DNA from: Trochalopteron elliotii
Taxonomy: Eukaryota; Chordata; Aves; Passeriformes; Leiothrichidae
Direction of reading: 5' to 3'
Length of the DNA: 64,000 nucleotides
Assembly (NCBI GenBank): GCA_024734555.1
Contig: JANPWX010000449.1
Location: forward strand, 1,740,913-1,804,912
Shown here: in pieces, positions 46,391-59,100 of the stretch
Numbering within the stretch: the stretch's first letter is position 1
How the letters are laid out: each line of letters opens with the position of its first letter
The notes under the pieces: generated by a model
The model's input: the letters and a program-made list of their open reading frames with translations, nothing else
What the model was told of the DNA's origin: nothing
The model's database searches: none
Position numbers and translations under genes: made by a program

Positions 46391-49300
46391 AGAAGTTTAT
46401 CTCTGAATTGAAAGCTGGTCTAAATTACCTCCAGAGGTCAATATTTCCATCATTCTAGCAATCCTTTCTTACATCCCAAACTCTTGTGCTATATGAAATC
46501 AAACTTGTTGTAGTGATTGACTTTTACCCTTTTATTACTGCATGAAGGTCATAAAATTGCTAAATATTCTCCTCATGACACCAAAAATCTCTTATTCATT
46601 GTTTCATTTACAGACTTGTACAACTGCAAAGACTTTAAGCTGAAATAATGAACAAAAATTACACCATAATAATTGTGAGTCACCTTCAAATATCAAAACC
46701 CATTTGACAGTATCCAGGTCAGCAGACAATTTTAACAAAAGATAATCATACATTGGCTGCTATCTTGCTTTGTAACCTGACAATACTTTGGCCTAAATTT
46801 CTGTCTCTATTTCCTCAACATGCCTTGGGGGACACTATCTCAGTTTTATCTTTGCAGAGGAAATGAGAAAACTGTCTTTATTTGTCTTATGGCTCATGGA
46901 ATTAAAAAAAAAGAAAAGAAAAGAAAAAGAAAAAAAACCTGCTCATTCCCTGACTTGCAAGAAAATCTTTCCTTTTAGTTTAAGACAAATAGGCTTTTAG
47001 GAATTGCACACCATAATGCTCACAAAGGAAAAAATAAATTTGAAAGCCTTCTGAAGCCTTTTAAATCATTACTGCCACATTGTCATCACCTTTTCATTTT
47101 CTGTTCAAGTCACTCCTTAGCTGGTGAAAAGCTAGAAATTGCATGACCCATTTCCTATACAGATGGAAAACCCAGTTAGTGTTTTCTTTCTTCAGATTCA
47201 TTTCACTGAAGCTGTCTGAATTCTTCTAGACAATGAATGTCACTGCAGTTAGATCTGCATCTAAGAAACCTAGGAGATAAAAGGTCATTTGTGACAGAAA
47301 TCCAAACACATGTTTACCAATGGCAAAATAGTATTTAAAGGTAAAACCATCACATTAAGTTTCGAAAAATAAAATGTTTCAGTATTTCCTGAAAAATGCA
47401 TTCCAGAATTAGGTGAGGTGTTTTTGCAACTCAAAAATTGTCTGTTTTCCCCCGTTTTTCTGTCATCTCAAATAATTCCTAGGACAATGGCCCAGCAGAA
47501 GGTTCTATTGATATGTTTCTGCAGGAGAACAGACTCTTCAACTCCTTTCAAGAGTGTAAGAGCTGTATGTATTCATGATGTATGAAGCCGAGGATGAAGA
47601 CTTGTTTTCAGCTATAATCTGACCTTCGAGGCAGAGATGCCCTGCTTCCTTGTTTCAATTATAAACTCGATTGCAAGAAAAATGTAGGATTTTACCTCCT
47701 CTTCTACAGCACTGAAGAGTGAGTGTTGATGTGTGGAAGATATAGAAACTAAAAAAATAGTTTTTTGTTTTTTTTTTCCTGCAAAGAAGAGAAGGTCAAG
47801 GACCCTTTGAGAGGGCCTTGATAGCAGAAATTGAATTTCACATTATCAAGTTCTTTTCTTTAGTTTCTTAAATAAACTCATGAGATAATATTTTTTTTTA
47901 CCAAATAACTATTATCAATTTTAACCAAATTTAACAGTTACAGAGCTCACAAAAGTGTTACTTAAATGCAATTTGGGCAAAGGCCAGTGTGTTAACCGGA
48001 GAAAAGCAACTAATTCAGTATTAAACATCAATTTCATGCTTAAGGTGTGAATTTACAAGTATGGTTTGGCTGACCTAGTTGCTCATGCATGCATTTGTTT
48101 ATCTTTGAGAGATTCTTTCCTTTTGCATCTGGATTTCTTTTTTCATATGTGGGTGGTTGTTTTCTTTTTTAAGTAGCCATTATTACAAAACTCTTTCTTT
48201 TCCTAGGCAGGGAAAAGAAAGTCTTGACTTTAGACTACAAAAGGTACTGAATAGAAAGGAAATACTATTTAATGAACTACAAAAACTTCTCCCAGAAAAA
48301 AAAAAAGTCTGGAATTTAATTCTAGGCAAAAAAAATTGTCTGCAACTGAACTGTCTACAAGTATTCTTACTCCCTCTTTGAAGAGCTAGTCATGACAGTT
48401 AGTCAATTATAGGTCTTGCTTATTATTGAAATAACTGATGTTTCTCTTCCATGTAGCTTTGCATGACCTTTTTTGTGGAGAAGTTGGTGAGCAGGCTTTT
48501 AACATGTAGCTTTTTCCTGGTGTCTCCTGTACACTTTACACCACTACTCTATTCCATATTAGCACCATGAACAAATGCATAGTCCCTGAATATTTGCTGC
48601 ATTTCAGAAGTAACAATATGAAGAGCCTAGGCAGGTGTTTTTCACTGATTTCTAGAGTCAGATTTCAGGAATTAGTTCAGCTTTTTTTTTTTTTTAATCG
48701 GAGAATAAAATACTCCGACATGATAGTTGGTGACTTGATAATTCAATGTGACATGACAAGTCAGGATGGTCTCTACAGTAAATTTAAACATATTATATAC
48801 CCATCAGAATGAAAAGTTCCCAGTTGCATTTTAAGTATTTAATTCCTTCAGGATTCACTCCAAATAATCAAGTACTATGATAGTTGTTGCCTGCCAGATT
48901 TTTAATTTCTTTTCCTTAATTCCACTTCAGAGAGCCAGACAGCTTATTTAGACTAGTTCTTGTATCTAGAGACTTCTTTAAAATATTAAGTCAATCTTCA
49001 TCTCTAGTAGGTTACATGAAGTTCTTCATCATCCCTGCCATTTGAAATAACAACTCCATTTAGACTCCTACTTAAACATGGCTTCTAATAGAGACTTTCC
49101 ACGGACTGCAAGAATTTAGGAGTATGCTACATGTGCCTTCATCTTCCTCACACTCTTCAAATTTACATGCTTTCTGTTGTAAACTGTGCTGGACAATAGG
49201 CATATAGATGACTAAAATCTACTATTTTGTTGTTTTCCTTTCCATTGCTCTCATGCTTCTTAAGGCTTATTTACACAAAATGAAATAATACTGAGGAGTT

Positions 49301-49752
49301 CAAGATAGTGCAGAAAGAACTAGCAATCTCCCTGTTTCTGTGCTCCTGGTTCTGGGATCTCAGTATGACGCTGCAACTGAACTAATTGATGCTGTCTTTC
49401 CTCCAGGCTTCCTGGTGTGACTCTGCTGCTTTCAATCTGGTTGAGCTACATGACATCAACACAAGTTTGTGGATTGGCAGCTTATGCCCTGCACCACCTG
49501 TGGTAGGCCTTGATGTACAAACCACCTTTTTCCTACTAAGATTCCCCACTTTTGTACTCCCCAGGTGAAAGTAAAGGATCTCATGACCTTAGCCCATGTA
49601 GATGCCTGAGTGGATGGCCCCCCATGCTGCTCACACATACCCATAACTAACTAATTGACAAATAATGCCCACAGACACTCATACTCACAGTTCTCTAGGC
49701 ACTGAATACTGCCCTCATTTTTGATAGGCAGAGAGGAAAAGAAGTTGGACTC
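46391..49752. other. Unique AT-rich DNA, nothing recognised
   Basis: Contains an A-rich, G-interrupted patch at about 46903-46937, which may be slippage-derived. No repeat family or gene. Confidence 0.55.
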
Positions 49753-50343
49753 TGTGTTGGTTTCAGGTGGGGTAGAGTTATTTTTTTTCAAAACGGTTAG
49801 TATAGGGCTGTGTTTTGGATTCGTGCTAAACACAGGGTTAATACAGAGGTGTTTTTGTTATTGCTGAGCAGGGCTTGCACAGAGCCAAGGCTTTTTCTGC
49901 TTTTCATGCAGCTATGCTGGTGAGGAGGTTACAAATGCATCGGATGTTGGAAGAGGGTACAGCCAGGATGGGTGACCCCAACTGACCAGAGGGATCTTCC
50001 AGACCACATGGCATCATGCTCAGTACATAAAGTGGAGTAAAGAAGGAGGAAGGGGGCGATGTTTGGAGTGATAGTGTTTGTCTTTCCAAACCACCATTAC
50101 ATGTGATGTGTCCCTGCTGCCCTGGAGATGGCTGAACACTTGCCTACTCATGGGAAGCAGTGATTTAATTCCTTGTTTTTCTTTGTTCTGTGTGTGGCTT
50201 TTGCTTTCTCCATTGAACTGTCTTTATCTCAATGCATAAGTTTTCTGGCTTTTACCCTTCTGATTCTCTCCCTGATCCCACTGGTAGAGGAGCAAGTGAG
50301 CAACTCATGGGTCTTGACTGCTGGCTGGGGTTAAACCATGACA
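49753..50343 (+). mobile_element. ERVL-type solo LTR
   Basis: A 591-bp LTR that begins TGTGTTGGTTTCAGGTGGGG and ends GGGGTTAAACCATGACA, recognised as the widespread avian ERVL LTR. An exact 5-bp target duplication GACTC flanks it (49748-49752 and 50344-50348). The promoter word reads GTACATAAAG instead of a TATATAAA-like box and the expected ATTAAA/AATAAA before CTG-TCTTTATCTCAA reads ATTGAA, so both transcription signals are probably dead. No internal retroviral sequence remains: it is a solo LTR left by recombination. Confidence 0.9.
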
Positions 50344-52539
50344 GACTCAAGGAGCTCAGTGAAATGTTCGGTTTCAGGAATATAATAGTAAGTCCACTTT
50401 AAAAATATTCCCTACAATTGGAACTCAATAAAACTGGTGGAGAAGGATTTCGGTTTTCATTTAGGATTAAAAACTAAGTTAGAAATAAAATTATAGTTTT
50501 ATATGTATATACAACTACTAATTTAAGTATTTATGTATTTGTATTTATATCTATATTTAGGAAACAGAGACACTTTTTCCCATATTTGTCCTGTTCTGTT
50601 TATTTTTAGTCTTATTGTTCTGGTTCATTTGGTCAGTGAATACAGTCTGAAATTGTTCTCAAATTCATTCTCCTTGTTTTTTCAGATATTCTTCCTAATT
50701 ACTGAATACTTCCAGGTAGTTTACATCCTTCTCCAGATAGATCTGAATTTTTCATCCTCTCTCTCACTGCTTAAATATTTTGTCTTAGCCAATTTTTTTC
50801 TCTTTCTCTTCTCAACTCCCTCCACCACCTTTCTTTACTGTCAATTTTAATCTGTATTTTGAGCCCAGATTTCCCCAGAGTAGCAGCAAAAATGGTATTG
50901 TGAATATTCATAGATTGCTATGATCTTGGAGTTTTAAAGTAGAGCTGACTATTGTCATAGCAATTCTTATTCTTCCTATTATAAAATATTCAGTCTTGCC
51001 TATAGCTGATCTTCAATATCTAGGGCACTGGGTCTTTTTTTTTTTTTTTTTTTTCTTTTTTTTTTTTTCCAACACTTTTTCAAGTCTAACTTATTAATTA
51101 CTACACATCATACCAAGACATTGTAATTTAGCACTTTAATAGCCTTTTTCCTTTTTGAGCTAGATGATATTTTCGGGGAAAAAATATTGAAGTGATTTGG
51201 TCTGCTTGTGGGTAAAAATTGGAATGGGCACTCACTACATAACCCACATGGAGGTTTTTTGCCCAATAATTTCTATCACCTTTATTAATGAGAGCCAACT
51301 TTTTTCAAAATCTTTCTGTCTTTTGAAACTTCCATTTCTAAAATACAGTCTGGGGAAAATACTCCATCTTTTCCATAAATTCAATTTCTAAAAAGAGAAA
51401 GCGACTTTATAGCTTAATACATTATTTCAAATTCTAGAGGTAACATGTGGCTCCTTTAAACAACCCTGAAAGCCAATTTCTCCTTTTTCTTCCTTCTTCC
51501 TCACTCACCAACTGTCATGAGTTATCCAGTATTAGTACTGGAACACCTTTTTTTAAAATAAAAATTAATGTCTCTCTCCCAAAGAGATAACAGGAAGACA
51601 GACTACAAATGAATAAATATGTGTTAAGTGAGCAAATAACACTGAAATATCATGTTTAATGCAACACAAAGCAGTACGGCACAACTATTGTCCAGTTGCT
51701 TTTACAGTTTGATCTTTCTATAAGTTTTGGAAACTTTTTTTTAGGGTCCTCTCACAATGCTCTTTAAGAACTCTTTTTCCCATACCTAGATATGAGTACA
51801 GTTACCTGCTCACATGCCATGTATTATTTGAGATTTCTTTTCTCTTCTTTAGATCTAGAACTCTAGCAATGTTGCACTTACCGTAATAGACAACAAAATT
51901 CACTTGAAGGAGAAACTCTGTGTTATAACATTTTGTTAGATGCAGCATTTACTTAGACTGTTTTCTCTAGAAAGTTTGGATTTATATAACAGTGACTTTT
52001 TTGCCAAAAATGTTTTTATCTGTATCTGTGACCAGTTTTGCTTCTGGGACTTTGATATGTCTATAAGTCATGCAGAGTGTAGTAACTTGCGGTTCAGATA
52101 TGGGAAATGAAGACATTTCAAGCACCTAATTTAGCAGATAGAAATATCTTTTCAATTTAAGTTGCACTAGGGGGAGAAGGACTGTCCTAGAAAACAAAGT
52201 AATGAGCCCAGGGTAGAAAGGGTTATTGAAGTCATTGGGATGAATACCGTCTGGAAGAAAAAAGGAAGCATAAACACAGCGACCTGTGATGCTAATAAAT
52301 AAGCAATGGCATTTTATAACAGAAAATAATGTTGATATGCAAAGATTAAACTTTTTCTGCTGCATTGTGGTGGCACTAATCAACATGGGCGTACAGAATC
52401 CTTCTAGGAAAGCCAAAGACAAATGCCAATGAAATTTTAAAAAGTTCTGAACTGATAAATAGTACTTTGGACTGAAAACAATTTATAGCTACAGTTAGCA
52501 GCTCTGCTTGTTAGTGTTTTCAATCCCTGCTTGCTTCTT
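50344..52539. other. Unique AT-rich DNA, nothing recognised
   Basis: Includes a T-rich run at 51034-51068. A 105-codon plus frame (50533-50850) is rich in Phe and Leu because of the T-rich composition and is not regarded as a gene. Confidence 0.55.
51034..51068 (-). repeat. Poly(T) run with one C
   Basis: Some 35 bases of T with one C interruption. On the minus strand this could be a retroposon poly(A) tail, but no body is recognised. Confidence 0.9.
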
Positions 52540-53185
52540 GGACATTGAGCCATCAACTGTAACTATTTAGATGAAGCCATGCAGACAAGGTGTTATCCAA
52601 CTAACAGTCCACTTTTCAAACTGATATGTCTCCAATTTAGGGGAGACATAAGAATGTTGTGGAGGGCCATATCAAAAGCCAATCAGAAGAATAGATATAA
52701 AACATATGTGGCTATCTCTATGTGTCTGACTCCTGTAGTTTCAACATCTCTTCCAGGATGACGTGTTCCATGATCCTATAGAGGTGAGGCTGTAGTGGTC
52801 AGTAGTCATTGGTCAGTAGTTCCCAGTCTTCATCCTATTTTCCTTTCTAAAAATGGATATGGTGTTGCAATTTTTCTAATCACTAGAGACTACCACGACT
52901 TTTGATGAATGATGGAGAGCAGTTTGGCAACTGAATCAGTCAATTCCCTCAGGACTGTGGGATATATCATCTCAGGCTCCATGGACATACATATATTCAG
53001 GTTTCTTATGTGGTGTCTAACATGATCTTCACTTATGAGGGAAAGGATTTCACTCCCTATTCCCTGACTTAAGATTCAGGAGCTTAAGAGATGTGACAAG
53101 AGTGATGACAATTGAAAACTGAGGTAAAAGTGCTGAGCATATCTGCCTTTTTCACATCTGTTGTCACTGTTTCTCCTGGTGATAT
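52540..53185 (-). mobile_element. Old CR1 LINE fragment, reverse-transcriptase part
   Basis: On the plus strand CTCCAATTTAGGGGAGACAT (52630-52649) and AATGTTGTGGAGGGCCATAT, then CAGTTTGGCAACTGAATCAG (52920-52939), follow the order of the reversed CR1 ORF2 central region. It has many indels, including a duplicated GGTCAGTAGT word at 52798 and 52811, and no open frame. Confidence 0.7.
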
Positions 53186-53336
53186 AAGGCAGTTAGGAAA
53201 TACATTTCACTCTACAAAGAATAAAATTTCAGATGTCATGTAAAATTACAAACATTGAATTTTCTTACTCATTGACTGTATCTGATTTAGATGTTTTTTC
53301 CACCATTTTTATATAGTTGGGAGGTAAAGGTTAAAA

Positions 53337-53690
53337 TGTGGTGATGTGATGCGAAGGAGGGAATAGTTTCTCTCACAGTGACCTTGCAGCTGGGAATGGT
53401 AAAAATGTCAATGGGAGAAAACTTCATTTATTATGCCCGGTGTCGCTCACCCTCTGCCTATTTTAAGAAGTAGAATTCCTGTGAACAGATAACACACTCT
53501 CAGACACAAGTGGAAGCCTTTTGTTAGTGAAGCAGGTGAGCCCCTGCCCTTGCTGTCAGCTCGGATGAACTGAGCCAAATGGAGCCTGTGTGCCTGTGTG
53601 TTGTCAGTGAGGTAATGAAATAAATCTATTCTTTGGATTTTGGCTCTGGCTTGATGGTTGCCCTTGGTTACCTGTATGTGTCGACTCACA
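53337..53690 (+). mobile_element. Possible LTR-like block
   Basis: A GC-richer stretch with AATAAA near 53619 followed by a T-rich, G-rich segment and an end reading GTCGACTCACA. The layout suits a small LTR, but no target duplication or family match could be made. Confidence 0.25.
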
Positions 53691-53832
53691 ATACAAATGT
53701 ACACAAAAAATGTTTTATTTTTTTCTAAGAACATTTTATTTGATAACCATTTATTCTTTTGCTCAAAAAAGCACGCTTATTTAAGGTGGTAGATTACCTT
53801 TTTTTTTACTTTACTTTCTCTTATATGAATGT

Positions 53833-55010
53833 ATCATAGAATTGTCAAATCATAGAATCATGGAATCACAGAGTGGTTTGGGTTGGAAGGGACCTTCAAG
53901 ATAATCTAGTTCCAAACCTCCTATGCCGTGGGCAAGGACACTTTTCACTAGACTCTCTCAGCCTGTCTTTGGAGAGGAGCTGCAGTCCTCAGATCATCTT
54001 TGTGTCCCTCCTCTGGACACGCTTCAACAGGTTCACCTCTTTCTTGTGGTGGGGACCCAAGAGCTGTATGCAGCACTCCAGCTAGGGTCTCACGGGATCT
54101 GAGGGAAAGGAGAGAATCACCTCTCTCAACCTGCTGGCCACACTGCTTTTGTTGCAGCCAGGATACAGCCAGCTTTCTGGACATTGCTAGGTCATGTTGA
54201 ATTTCTTGTCAACTAACACACTCAAATCTTTCTCGTCAGCAATGCTTTCAATGCATTTTCTACCCTCTATTTGTATTTGGGATTTCTAGCCTCTATTTGT
54301 GTTTGGGATTGCCCTGCTCCAGGTGCAGGACCTTGCATTTGGCCTTGTTGAATATCATGAGGTTTCACACAGATTCACATCTCCATCCTGTCAAGGTCCC
54401 TCTGGATTGCATCTCTTCCCTCCAGCGTGTCAACTGCTCCACACACTTTGATGTCGTCAGGAAACTTGTTGAGGGTGCACTTGATCCCACTGTCCATGTC
54501 TGACAAAGATGCTGAACAGCACTTGTCCCAGTGCCAATCAATCCCTAAAGAGCTCTGCTCATCACTGATCTCTCCTTGGACATCAAATCATTGACCACAG
54601 ATTTTTGAGTGTGGCCATCCAGTCAATTCCCTGTCCACGGAGGGGTCCATCTTTCAAATCCATGTCTCTCTAGTTTAGATACAAGGATATCTTGCAGCAT
54701 AACATCAGATGCTTTGCACAAGTATAGGTAGGTTATATCAGTTTCTCTTCCCTTATCCACCAATACCTTAATGCCTTTGTGGAAGGCCACCAAGTTTATC
54801 AAGCATGATTTGCCCTTAATGGACCCATGTTGGCTATCACCAACCACCTCCTTATTTTCCATGTGCCTCAGCATTGCTTCCAGGAGGATCTGCTTAATGA
54901 TCTTTCCAGGCAGAGACAACACTGACTTGCCTGTTCCAGCCCTCAAACCCCTGCAACCCCCAGACATGATTGCTGCAAGAATCTTTGAGACACTGAAGAT
55001 GACACCCAAC
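53833..55010 (-). mobile_element. CR1 LINE, 5'-truncated, with internal deletion
   Basis: The best-preserved CR1 here. Plus-strand left end carries the octamer tail (ATAGAATCATGGAATCACAG, 53852-53871) and the 3' UTR, then jumps at about 53955 straight into ORF2, implying an internal deletion relative to remembered consensus. The minus frame 54623-55009 (128 codons) reads like CR1 reverse transcriptase: P-G-K-I-I-K-Q-I-L-L-E, then G-S-I-K-G-K-S-C-L, then Y-L-Y-L-C-K-A-S-D, then D-I-L-V-S-K-L-E-R-H-G. In the L-D-L-C-K-A-F-D box the first Asp is Tyr (codon at 54722-54724) and Phe is Ser, so it could not be catalytically active. A 26-bp tandem duplication lies at 54264-54311. Confidence 0.9.
54264..54311. 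repeat. 26-bp tandem duplication within CR1
   Basis: CCTCTATTTGTATTTGGGAT begins at 54264 and CCTCTATTTGTGTTTGGGAT at 54290. One base differs within the repeated part. It arose after or during insertion of this copy. Confidence 0.85.
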
Positions 55011-57408
55011 CAAGTAGGAAGGAGTAACTGTTCTTCTCTCAGCTATTCTTATGCGGTATGTAGAAAGAAAGCTTGTGAGTGCTTCTAATTCAGTCGTAAA
55101 TTTGCTTCAATTAAAACACCTTCACCAGCAACCAGAAACCTGGATGTTTTCACACAGAAATGTGTAAGAAAACACACATTTATAAAACTGAACAATGACA
55201 GTAGTAACTGCTAGTGATGGGATAAATCATAAGAGAGTGAGAGGTTTTTTTCTAAAGCACTGGCAACCATTTCTAGAGAACTGAATGATCACAATCCAGG
55301 TAACATCACAGTGGGTGCAGTTTACTTTACTCTTGTCCTACATCCATTTCTACCTACTTGCATAAAGGGTTTTCATGTAAACAAGTGTTAAGAAATATAA
55401 AACTAGATTAATTTGAGTGCCATGGTCTTAAATAGTAAAAGCTATCTTTGCTAATAATAATGCTGGTAAATCAACCCAAAAAGATGCTACAAGGCTATGT
55501 CTCTAAACAACCTATAGATGAAGAGGATCCTTTGAAAGCAAAACTTAAGTTAACACAGAAAATGTTCTAGAAGCTGCAATCACAGCTGAAACTTTCTCAA
55601 GCAGAAATATAAAAGGCTGTGGCTTAGCTCCTAGGTTTCAATTTTTTGTTGTTTGGGTTTTGGGATATTTTTGGGTTTTATTTCATTTGTAGAGAGAATT
55701 ATTCAATATTGTATGTTTCAATTCTCATGGTTGTGTACATCTTAACATGCCTTAGGCATAATGAAAAGCTCTGCAATGTACTGAAGAGAAGTATCCTTGA
55801 ATTTCTATCAGAAAGAGCAATTACCAGTACCTTAGTTTAGACTCTTTGTTTTGCTCAAATGGAATTTTAATTAGGTAGGGATGAAAGCATGTAATTTGCT
55901 ATGAGAGAATCTTATCCATAAAACACCCTTTTTTTAGCTGTAATATTCACTTCCATTCTAGCTGTTTAGGAGTTCTTATGACTCCAAAACATCAGCTTCA
56001 CATATACGGAACATCAAAATCCTTGCTTGCTTCAGGTGGATTTTTCTGTTATCACTGCTCCCAGAGTGGCCTGTTAAGCTGGATAAATATGCTATCTTTT
56101 CTCCAGAACATAATAGAGTTGTTAAAGACGATATAGAAAAATTGCTATCTACAAATCATCCATTTTTGCAAAGCACATGAAGAAGAAAAGACATCAACAG
56201 CATTTGCAAGTGATTAAAGTGGTTTGTGATTCTTTTTTTTCTTCACTAAAATGCAGTGTGTTTTCTGGTTGGTAACTATGTGTCTGCAATGGCAATGTGC
56301 TACTTACACCTCTGTAACACTGTTTACAATAATTCACTTCTTCCTTATTCTTCTGCATCCAGTCGGGATTGTCAGAAAATGTTTAATATATATTCTAATA
56401 AAGTCCATCCTTTTTTATGAAAATGTCTAATTTTTTTATTCTGTATACACACATTTCTGTCATTCTTCTCTTTCTGCCATTACCTGGTTGAATAGCTGGT
56501 ATTCACTGAAACAAATTCACCTTGGAAAGAGTCTAAATATTTCATAAGCTTGATTTAATTGCTGTCATTTCCAATAGCTTCTCTACTCAGGGGACATCCT
56601 TTTTATAGGAACCCTACTGGATTTTTACAGTCAATAAAAACTTTTTTAGACATCATTAAGTTATATTTTAAGGGTGAATGAACCTCTAGAGTTTTTCTCC
56701 TGATGGCTGTTAATTTTAAATCTGCCATATTTATTTCTCTTTCAAATCTTAGATTCATTTCAGGCTTAATAAAACAAACAATGGTAAAGGAATATGTAAA
56801 CCTTTAATAGTTTTCATTTTTGTGTCAATTGCCATTGTGTAGATAATTCAATATAAATAATTTTATATTTCCAGGCATTTTTCAAACATGTGGAACTGAG
56901 AAAAAAATAGCATTTGAAGAGATTCCACAACCTAATATTAAAAATCACTCCGTAGTATCATTTGATTTCTTCTTTCTGTTTATTATTTGCTTTAATTGTA
57001 TTATAAACTCTTCACTAAAATGAAGTTTAAAAATATATTCACTTATTGCATATCACATCTGTGACATACAATCTGGTAATATTTTTCAGTCAGAAATAAT
57101 AGCAAATGCTATTAAAAGTTGCAATTAAGGCTAAGATGTTATACTCCCTTTGGAAATTATTAAATGAAATATTACTTATAATATTTCCTTGTTTTCCATG
57201 TGTATGCGTATCTATGTTTAGGTGTTCAGATAATAAATTGAGCCATAAATACATATAGTCGTTGTTATAAATGTATATTATAAAGTTGGCTTTTCGCAAG
57301 GTGTGTGCTATATAATTAATAATGTTATAGTAAGGATATAAGTTTTTATTTCTGCTATTAGTAAAGAAAATTTGGCATAGTGGTAGTAGTTGATATAGTA
57401 TGCTTAAC
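55011..57408. other. Unique AT-rich DNA, nothing recognised
   Basis: No repeat family, coding segment or RNA gene recognised. Confidence 0.55.
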
Positions 57409-57840
57409 TGTCTGTTTGTCTATCCCAGCTGTTGGTTGGGATAACATCCAGTGAACACTTAAAGAAGACCCTGCTATTGATATACCAACTATCAGCATTT
57501 ACCATCTGAAGAAAGTACGGACCAAGGCCCAACCTGGAGGTGATAATGAAGACACAGCCAAGAAACACGCTTGCTCTAAAAAGGCAGACCCAAGGAGGGA
57601 CCATGCAAAACAGTTCCTGGAATATGGAAACTAGTTTATAGAAAAATATGAATATTCAACAGACTGATGCAATAGAAAGGGTATTTAAAGAATGTCTCTG
57701 ATACAGCAGGGTGTGGACTTGGCTAAATGCCAAGTCACGCAGCCGGCCGCACTTTGCTTTTTTTCTATCTCCTAATTGTCTTATTTTCTATTAAACCTAT
57801 TTCTTAAAATTTATATAGAAAGCGATCCTCGTTTTTCACA
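57409..57840 (+). mobile_element. ERV-like LTR (ends approximate)
   Basis: Starts TGTCTGTTTGTC and ends GTTTTTCACA. It has a TATA-like TATTTAAA at 57682-57689, an 8-bp hairpin at 57716-57736 about where transcription would start, and ATTAAA at 57790-57795, spaced as promoter, R and U5 of an LTR. No clear target duplication flanks it and no internal region follows. Class cannot be decided. Confidence 0.55.
57682..57689 (+). promoter_or_regulatory. TATA-like box of LTR at 57.4 kb
   Basis: TATTTAAA lies about 30 bases upstream of the R-region hairpin and about 100 bases upstream of the ATTAAA signal. Confidence 0.45.
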
Positions 57841-58409
57841 GTCATAAAGTTGCCCAGCCACATGAAATGACAGCTTACTTGTTCACATCCACAATATGGA
57901 GAACATACATAATTGGCCAAAAAGCAAATATATGAAATAGCACTCTAGGAAGAGCATTAAACTTACTGTAGCTTAGAAAAAGGAAGGATGATCACAGGGA
58001 AAAGGAAAGGTAGAGGTAAGAAGCATGTTTAAAGATCCCAGTTGTTATTATTCTGAAACAGTTCTCTTTCAATATTGTAGAGATAGCTCTAAACAGCATC
58101 ATGTGTCCTATGAAAAAGCACAGCATTGTGACAAACATCAGTTGATGTGTTCATCAGAAAAATCAAAAGGATGCCTGATGGGTAATATAAGAATCACATG
58201 ATCTGAATGACTGAAGTTTCCGGTGGTTATACCCATGTTTTGTTGTGTCTGGCCCTTTCCTGTAAAACTAGATCAAATGTCTTTTTTTGGTTAACAGGGG
58301 TCTAAAATATACTGGGCCAAAAGCTCTAAATAAGACAACCGTGGCTCTTTTTGCTGCAGCAAGTTGTGTGGCCCAACAAGGTCGTGTTTGTAGAGACAAA
58401 CTCGGGATG
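57841..58409. other. Unassigned DNA, interrupted by the next LTR
   Basis: The part from about 58230 is richer in GC than its surroundings and continues on the other side of the LTR at 58410-59100, so it was one sequence before that insertion. It may be part of an older retroelement, but I cannot name it. Confidence 0.4.
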
Positions 58410-59100
58410 TGTTGGCGGTTAGGTCTGTTCCTTTTTTACTCTAAAGGATTTTTTCCCCATAAGTTACCAAGGAAACTAAGTGTTGGATACTTAAGAGTAC
58501 TTGACCAAAACAAAGAGGTGGCCAAAGCTCACAAGGAGAGATAACTTGAGTTTTGGGGCAGGTAAAGGACAGAGCTTGAGGTAGTGGGGCGCTCTGCTTT
58601 TTGGTGTTCAGGGAGAGAGAACGGCTGGGTTGCTGCTTGCTGTGAGAGGAGGTTCACTGTGGCCAAAGGGGTCCAGTCCTGGGAAATCTACCATCATCTG
58701 CTCGCCCTGGAATTCTGAGCTCCTCTGCTGCGTGACCCTGCACCTCCCCCTGCCCTGCTGGAACATCCTGCCATCACAGCCACCAGCCCAGGACTTTTCC
58801 ACTGTTTCCAGCTTGGTGCTCTGAGGATCCTGCAGGGGCACCTAGACCGAACTCCCCTGGGTTTTTGTAAAGCAAAGCCCTCAAGGTTGGTACTGTTTTT
58901 GTTATTAACATTGTAGTTGTTGTTTTTGTTTGCTTTGTAATACATACTAGTAAAGAATTGCTATTCCTGTCCCCAAATCTTTGCCTAAAAGCCTCTGACT
59001 GCAGATTTAAAATTGGGAAAAAAAGGGGTGGTTTACACTCTCCATTCCAAGGGAAACTCCAGCTTTCCCTGGCAGATACCTGTCTTCACAAATCGAGACA
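58410..59100 (+). mobile_element. Solo LTR with 5-bp target duplication
   Basis: A 691-bp block starting TGTTGGCGGTTAGGTCTGTT and ending AATCGAGACA, flanked exactly by GGATG (58405-58409 and 59101-59105). The five-base duplication points to ERVL-class integration, although I remember similar sequence from songbird LTR sets whose class I cannot confirm. A variant polyadenylation signal AGTAAA lies at 58949-58954. It looks well preserved compared with its neighbours. The short frames inside are not genes. Confidence 0.8.

Noticed and set aside
45861..50343. One provirus bounded by the two ERVL LTRs
   Set aside because: The LTRs are in opposite orientation, very differently decayed, and nothing between them looks like gag or pol.
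50533..50850. 105-codon plus frame resembling a membrane protein
   Set aside because: Hydrophobic Phe/Leu content follows from T-rich DNA; no start context, conservation evidence or domain.
54623..55009. 128-codon frame as a functional reverse transcriptase
   Set aside because: It is a CR1 remnant lacking the catalytic Asp in the LDL box and lacking most of the domain.
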